Shown piece by piece: positions 61,407-64,000 of a stretch of 64,000 nucleotides of DNA. Position numbers and translations under genes: made by a program. The stretch is from Parafannyhessea umbonata. GTDB lineage: Bacteria; Actinomycetota; Coriobacteriia; Coriobacteriales; Atopobiaceae. The notes under the pieces are model-generated. The model saw nothing but the letters and a program-made list of their open reading frames with translations. It had not been told where the DNA came from and made no database searches. Positions within the stretch are counted from its first letter, which is position 1. Every line of letters starts with the position of its first letter. The stretch covers positions 62,001 to 126,000 of the forward strand of contig NZ_JABAGR010000005.1 of assembly GCF_012844235.1 (NCBI RefSeq), written 5' to 3'.

Positions 61407-62090
61407 CTACTCTTGGACGTCGAACGCCTCGAGGCGGTAGCCGAGCATGCGCAGCGTCGTGATCTGCACCTTGGAGCGCACGTGCGTGATCTTCTTCCGC
61501 AGGAACGATATGTACGCCTCCACGGAGTTCTCGGACGCGTCGGCGTCGGCGCCCCACACGCGGGTGAGGAGGTCCTGCTTCGACACGACGCGCGCGTTCG
61601 AGCTCATGAGCATCTTCAGGACCTCGAACTCCTTGCCCGAGAGATGCACTTCTCGCCCGTCGCACGAGAGGTCGTGCGTCTCGAGGTCGAGCGTGAGGTC
61701 CGCGAAGGTCACGGTGTCGATCACGACGTCGCCCTGCCTGCGCGTGAGGGCGCGGAGGCGTGCGAGGAGCTCGGGCGCCTCGAACGGCTTCGTCATGTAG
61801 TCGTCCGCGCCGGCGTCGAGGCCCTCGACCTTGTCAGAAGTGGACGTGCGGGCCGTGAGCATGAGCACGGGGATGGAGTTGCCCTGGTGGCGAAGCTCGC
61901 GCACGATCTGGATGCCGTCTGTGCCGGGAAGCATGACGTCCATGATGACGGCATCGTACAGGCCGCTCTCCGCGGAGTTGAGGCCGGCGTTCCCGTCGTA
62001 CACGGCCTCGCAGTTGAATCCGGCATCGGACACGATGCGAACGATGGCATCGGCAAGGTTCCTCTCGTCCTCCACGACAAGTATGTTCAT
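61407..62090 (-). CDS. OmpR/PhoB-family response regulator
   Basis: A 227-residue DNA-binding regulator. The receiver domain has Asp51 as phosphorylation site (VIMDVMLPG), with Lys in MTKPFEAPEL. The C-terminal winged helix ends with SVEAYISFLRKKI and TLRMLGYRLE. AAGGAGG precedes ATG 62090. A direct repeat of CTTAA 11 bp apart lies at 62146-62161 and could be its own site. It pairs with the histidine kinase. Confidence 0.95.
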   Translation of the reverse strand: MNILVVEDERNLADAIVRIVSDAGFNCEAVYDGNAGLNSAESGLYDAVIMDVMLPGTDGIQIVRELRHQGNSIPVLMLTARTSTSDKVEGLDAGADDYMTKPFEAPELLARLRALTRRQGDVVIDTVTFADLTLDLETHDLSCDGREVHLSGKEFEVLKMLMSSNARVVSKQDLLTRVWGADADASENSVEAYISFLRKKITHVRSKVQITTLRMLGYRLEAFDVQE

Positions 62091-62145
62091 GGGGCCTCCT
62101 TGGGTTTCTGAAATCGTGTTTATTGGTGCAATATAGCGAGCGATA

Positions 62146-62161
62146 CTTAAGGCCGCCTTAA
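62146..62161. promoter_or_regulatory. CTTAA direct repeat, possible response regulator site
   Basis: CTTAA occurs at 62146-62150 and 62157-62161, starts 11 bp apart, a spacing typical of OmpR/PhoB-type boxes. The same bases also form an inverted repeat (TTAAGG/CCTTAA). It lies 55 bases upstream of the response regulator and 165 before rpsP. Confidence 0.45.
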
Positions 62162-62221
62162 ATAGCGTTCCCCGTCAAAAGCACTGCACATTTGCCGTGC
62201 AAGGTTCACAAAAACGACACC

Positions 62222-62249
62222 TTGATACGCGTGGGCGGTGTCGTAGAAT
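62222..62249 (+). promoter_or_regulatory. Promoter of the rpsP operon
   Basis: TTGATA (62222-62227) and TAGAAT (62244-62249) are separated by 16 bp, about 75 bases before the rpsP start. Confidence 0.7.
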
Positions 62250-62325
62250 ATAAAGTCGCTAATTGCGGCTATGCGGCGCACAAACTCATCTGACCCCGGC
62301 GCCGCGAATGTAAAGGAGTTTAGTT

Positions 62326-62646
62326 TTGGCAGTTAAGATTCGTCTCGCCCGTCACGGTGCAAAGAAGCGTCCGTACTACCGCGTCGTCGTCGCCGACGGC
62401 CGTATGCCCCGCGATGGTCGTTACATCGAGCTCGTTGGTCGCTACAACCCGCTGACCACCCCGAAGACCATCGACCTCGACCTCGAGAAGATCGACGAGT
62501 GGGTCGCCAAGGGCGCCCAGCCCAGCAACGCCGTCGCTCACCTGATCGACATCGCCCGCAGCGACGCTCCCGCTCCCGAGAAGAAGCAGAAGCTCTCCAA
62601 GAAGGCTGCCGCCAAGGCCGCTGCTGCCGCCGAGGACGCGGAGTAG
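62326..62646 (+). CDS. rpsP: 30S ribosomal protein S16
   Basis: A 106-residue protein of the small subunit. [21 protein letters not shown] and [12 protein letters not shown] are the S16 family signatures. A Lys/Ala-rich C-terminal extension of about 25 residues follows. It starts with TTG 62326, with AAAGGAG 7 bases upstream. It leads the rpsP-khpA-rimM-trmD operon. Confidence 0.96.
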   Translation: MAVKIRLARHGAKKRPYYRVVVADGRMPRDGRYIELVGRYNPLTTPKTIDLDLEKIDEWVAKGAQPSNAVAHLIDIARSDAPAPEKKQKLSKKAAAKAAAAAEDAE

Positions 62647-62651
62647 CCATC

Positions 62652-62960
62652 GTGTCCGAGGAAATCGCGGACGTCGTGGATTCCCTGGACCAGCTCTCTG
62701 ACGACTCTGAGGAACTTGCCTCCGACAAGGTGGCAGACCTGGTTGAGTACATCGTCTGCGGACTCGTGACCAACGAGGACGCCGTCTCGCTGGACGTGAC
62801 GGACAGCGAGGGAGCAGCGCTCATCGAGGTCTCCTGTGCCGAGGAGGATGCCGGAAGGATTATCGGCAGGAGGGGCCGCACCATCAAGGCCATCCGCACG
62901 CTCGCGCGTGCGCTCGGCTCCAGGGTGGGCACCTCCGTAGAGGTTGAGGTTCTAGGCTAG
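62652..62960 (+). CDS. khpA: KH-domain RNA-binding protein KhpA
   Basis: A 102-residue protein with a KH fold. The GxxG loop appears as GRIIGRRGRTIKAIRTLARAL. An N-terminal acidic stretch of about 25 residues precedes it. It binds RNA, usually as a dimer with KhpB, and affects cell division in some bacteria. The start is GTG 62652. Its place between rpsP and rimM is the usual one. Confidence 0.92.
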   Translation: MSEEIADVVDSLDQLSDDSEELASDKVADLVEYIVCGLVTNEDAVSLDVTDSEGAALIEVSCAEEDAGRIIGRRGRTIKAIRTLARALGSRVGTSVEVEVLG

Positions 62961-62967
62961 ACGTCTC

Positions 62968-63486
62968 GTGCGTAACGAATACAGAGCCATAGCCCGTGTG
63001 GTAAAGACCCACGGGAGGAAAGGGGAGGTCGTGACGGTTCCCGTCCACGGCCTTCCCTCGCTTATGCGCAAGGGCCTTGAGGTCGCGGTCGTGCCGCCGC
63101 CGCTGAAGGGCCCCCGCGTGCGCAGCGTCGCGTCCGCCGACGACGGGGACAGGGGCCAGCTGGTCCGTCTCGCCGGCGTCGGCGACTTGGACGCCGCGTC
63201 GTCGCTCGTGGGCAAGACGTTGCTGGCCCGTGTGGACGACCTGCCCGAGGGGTTCGAGTACCACGATGCCGACTGGCTCGTGGGAAGGGCCGTCGTGGAC
63301 GAGAAGATCGGCCCCCTGGGCAGAATAGAGGAGGTCATGGTGGGCCCGGCGAACGACGTCTGGTCGATCATGGGCCCCTTCGGGGAGGTCATGCTCCCCG
63401 TGGTGGACGAGTTCGTCCTCGGGACGGACGACGACGGCGCCATCCACGTGAGCGCGCCGGACGGACTGGTCGATGCGGAGGGATAG
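62968..63486 (+). CDS. rimM: Ribosome maturation factor RimM
   Basis: A 172-residue protein with an N-terminal beta barrel (AIARVVKTHGRKGEVVTVP) and a PRC-like C-terminal domain (GRIEEVMVGPANDVWSI, LPVVDEFV). It acts in 30S maturation near S19. The start is GTG 62968. It ends 1 base before the trmD start. Confidence 0.93.
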   Translation: MRNEYRAIARVVKTHGRKGEVVTVPVHGLPSLMRKGLEVAVVPPPLKGPRVRSVASADDGDRGQLVRLAGVGDLDAASSLVGKTLLARVDDLPEGFEYHDADWLVGRAVVDEKIGPLGRIEEVMVGPANDVWSIMGPFGEVMLPVVDEFVLGTDDDGAIHVSAPDGLVDAEG

Positions 63487-63487
63487 G

Positions 63488-64000
63488 ATGAGGTTCGAGA
63501 CGCTCTCGGTGTTCCCGCAGGTCTTCGCACCCTACCTGAACGAGTCGATCATGGGTCGCGCGCAGCGCAAGGGGATACTCGACTTCGAGGCGTACGACCT
63601 CAGGCACTGGACCCATGACCGCCACAACACCGTGGACGACGCGCCGTTCGGCGGCGGGCAAGGCATGCTCATGAAGCCGGCCCCGATCTTCGAGGCGGTG
63701 CGCGACATCGCCTCGAGGGGGGGCGCCAGGCCGCACGTCGTGTTCTTCTCGCCCTGCGGAAGGCGCTACGACGAGGCGTGCGCACGACGCCTTTCCACGC
63801 TCGACCGCGTGCTTCTGGTGTGCGGCCGCTACGAGGGCATGGACGAGCGCGCCTACGAGCTCGCGGACGAGGTGTTCTCGCTCGGCGACTACGTGCTCAC
63901 CGGCGGGGAGCTCGCGGCGCTCGTGGTGATCGACTCCGTCGTGAGGCTGCTTCCGGGCGCCCTGGGGGACGAGAAGAGCGCGGAGGACGAGTCGTTCAGC
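63488..64000 (+). CDS. trmD: tRNA (guanine-N1)-methyltransferase, 3' end outside window
   Basis: The first 171 codons are present; the gene runs off the right edge. It methylates G37 of tRNAs. MRFETLSVFPQVFAPYL, GGGQGMLMKPAPIF, VCGRYEGMDERAYE and SLGDYVLTGGELAALVV match the TrmD trefoil-knot fold. It follows rimM in the standard order. Confidence 0.96.
   Translation, partial: MRFETLSVFPQVFAPYLNESIMGRAQRKGILDFEAYDLRHWTHDRHNTVDDAPFGGGQGMLMKPAPIFEAVRDIASRGGARPHVVFFSPCGRRYDEACARRLSTLDRVLLVCGRYEGMDERAYELADEVFSLGDYVLTGGELAALVVIDSVVRLLPGALGDEKSAEDESFS

Overview
The window looks like a chromosomal segment of a high-GC, fermentative actinobacterium of the class Coriobacteriia, probably an Olsenella/Atopobiaceae-type organism. 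This is inferred from gene content and base composition, not from an rRNA gene or a database match. Supporting signs are the GC-rich coding sequence with frequent GTG/TTG starts, a partial [FeFe]-hydrogenase, phosphotransacetylase, an arginine deiminase locus with two YfcC-type carriers, and an elongasome (mreBCD-PBP2-RodA) gene set. No rRNA, phage, insertion sequence or CRISPR array is visible.

Region 1 (1-9.2 kb) is accessory and metabolic. It holds the end of an [FeFe]-hydrogenase, a TetR regulator with two matching upstream palindromes, a multipass membrane protein, pta, UDP-galactopyranose mutase, two glycosyltransferases facing each other across two perfect zero-spacer palindromes, a P1-family peptidase overlapping maf, and a small ferredoxin. 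Region 2 (9.2-13.5 kb) carries an RlmD/TrmA-type RNA methyltransferase and a polyphosphate kinase with an unusual C-terminal tail.

Region 3 (13.5-23.1 kb) is an arginine-catabolism block: arcA, arcB, arcD, an ArcT-like aminotransferase and two paralogous YfcC/DcuC carriers. The transcription units are separated by hairpins. No carbamate kinase gene is present. Region 4 (23.2-25.8 kb) holds trpS, a YgjP-like metalloprotease and 5-formyl-THF cyclo-ligase.

Region 5 (25.8-35.1 kb, minus strand) is a near gapless operon encoding the whole shikimate pathway plus the first steps of the Phe and Tyr branches: DAHP synthase, TyrA, AroB, AroA, AroC, PheA, an AroE-AroK fusion, and an AroQ carrying an N-terminal glucose-type PTS EIIB domain with its phosphorylatable cysteine. 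The EIIB-AroQ fusion is the most striking feature of the window. Both the PTS and the shikimate pathway consume phosphoenolpyruvate, so the fusion could couple sugar uptake to aromatic biosynthesis. A tRNA-Arg(CCG) gene lies just upstream.

Region 6 (35.4-43.7 kb) holds a P-type ATPase overlapping aconitase, a zinc-ribbon membrane protein, a cyclophilin and a TPR membrane protein. Region 7 (43.7-49.8 kb) is the mreB-mreC-mreD-PBP2-rodA cell-shape operon. Region 8 (49.8-58.7 kb) runs from a DUF697-like protein and a radical-SAM/DUF2344 pair into rplU-rpmA-obg-proB-nadD-yqeK-rsfS. Region 9 (58.7-64 kb) has dinB, a two-component system and the start of the rpsP-khpA-rimM-trmD operon, which runs off the right edge.
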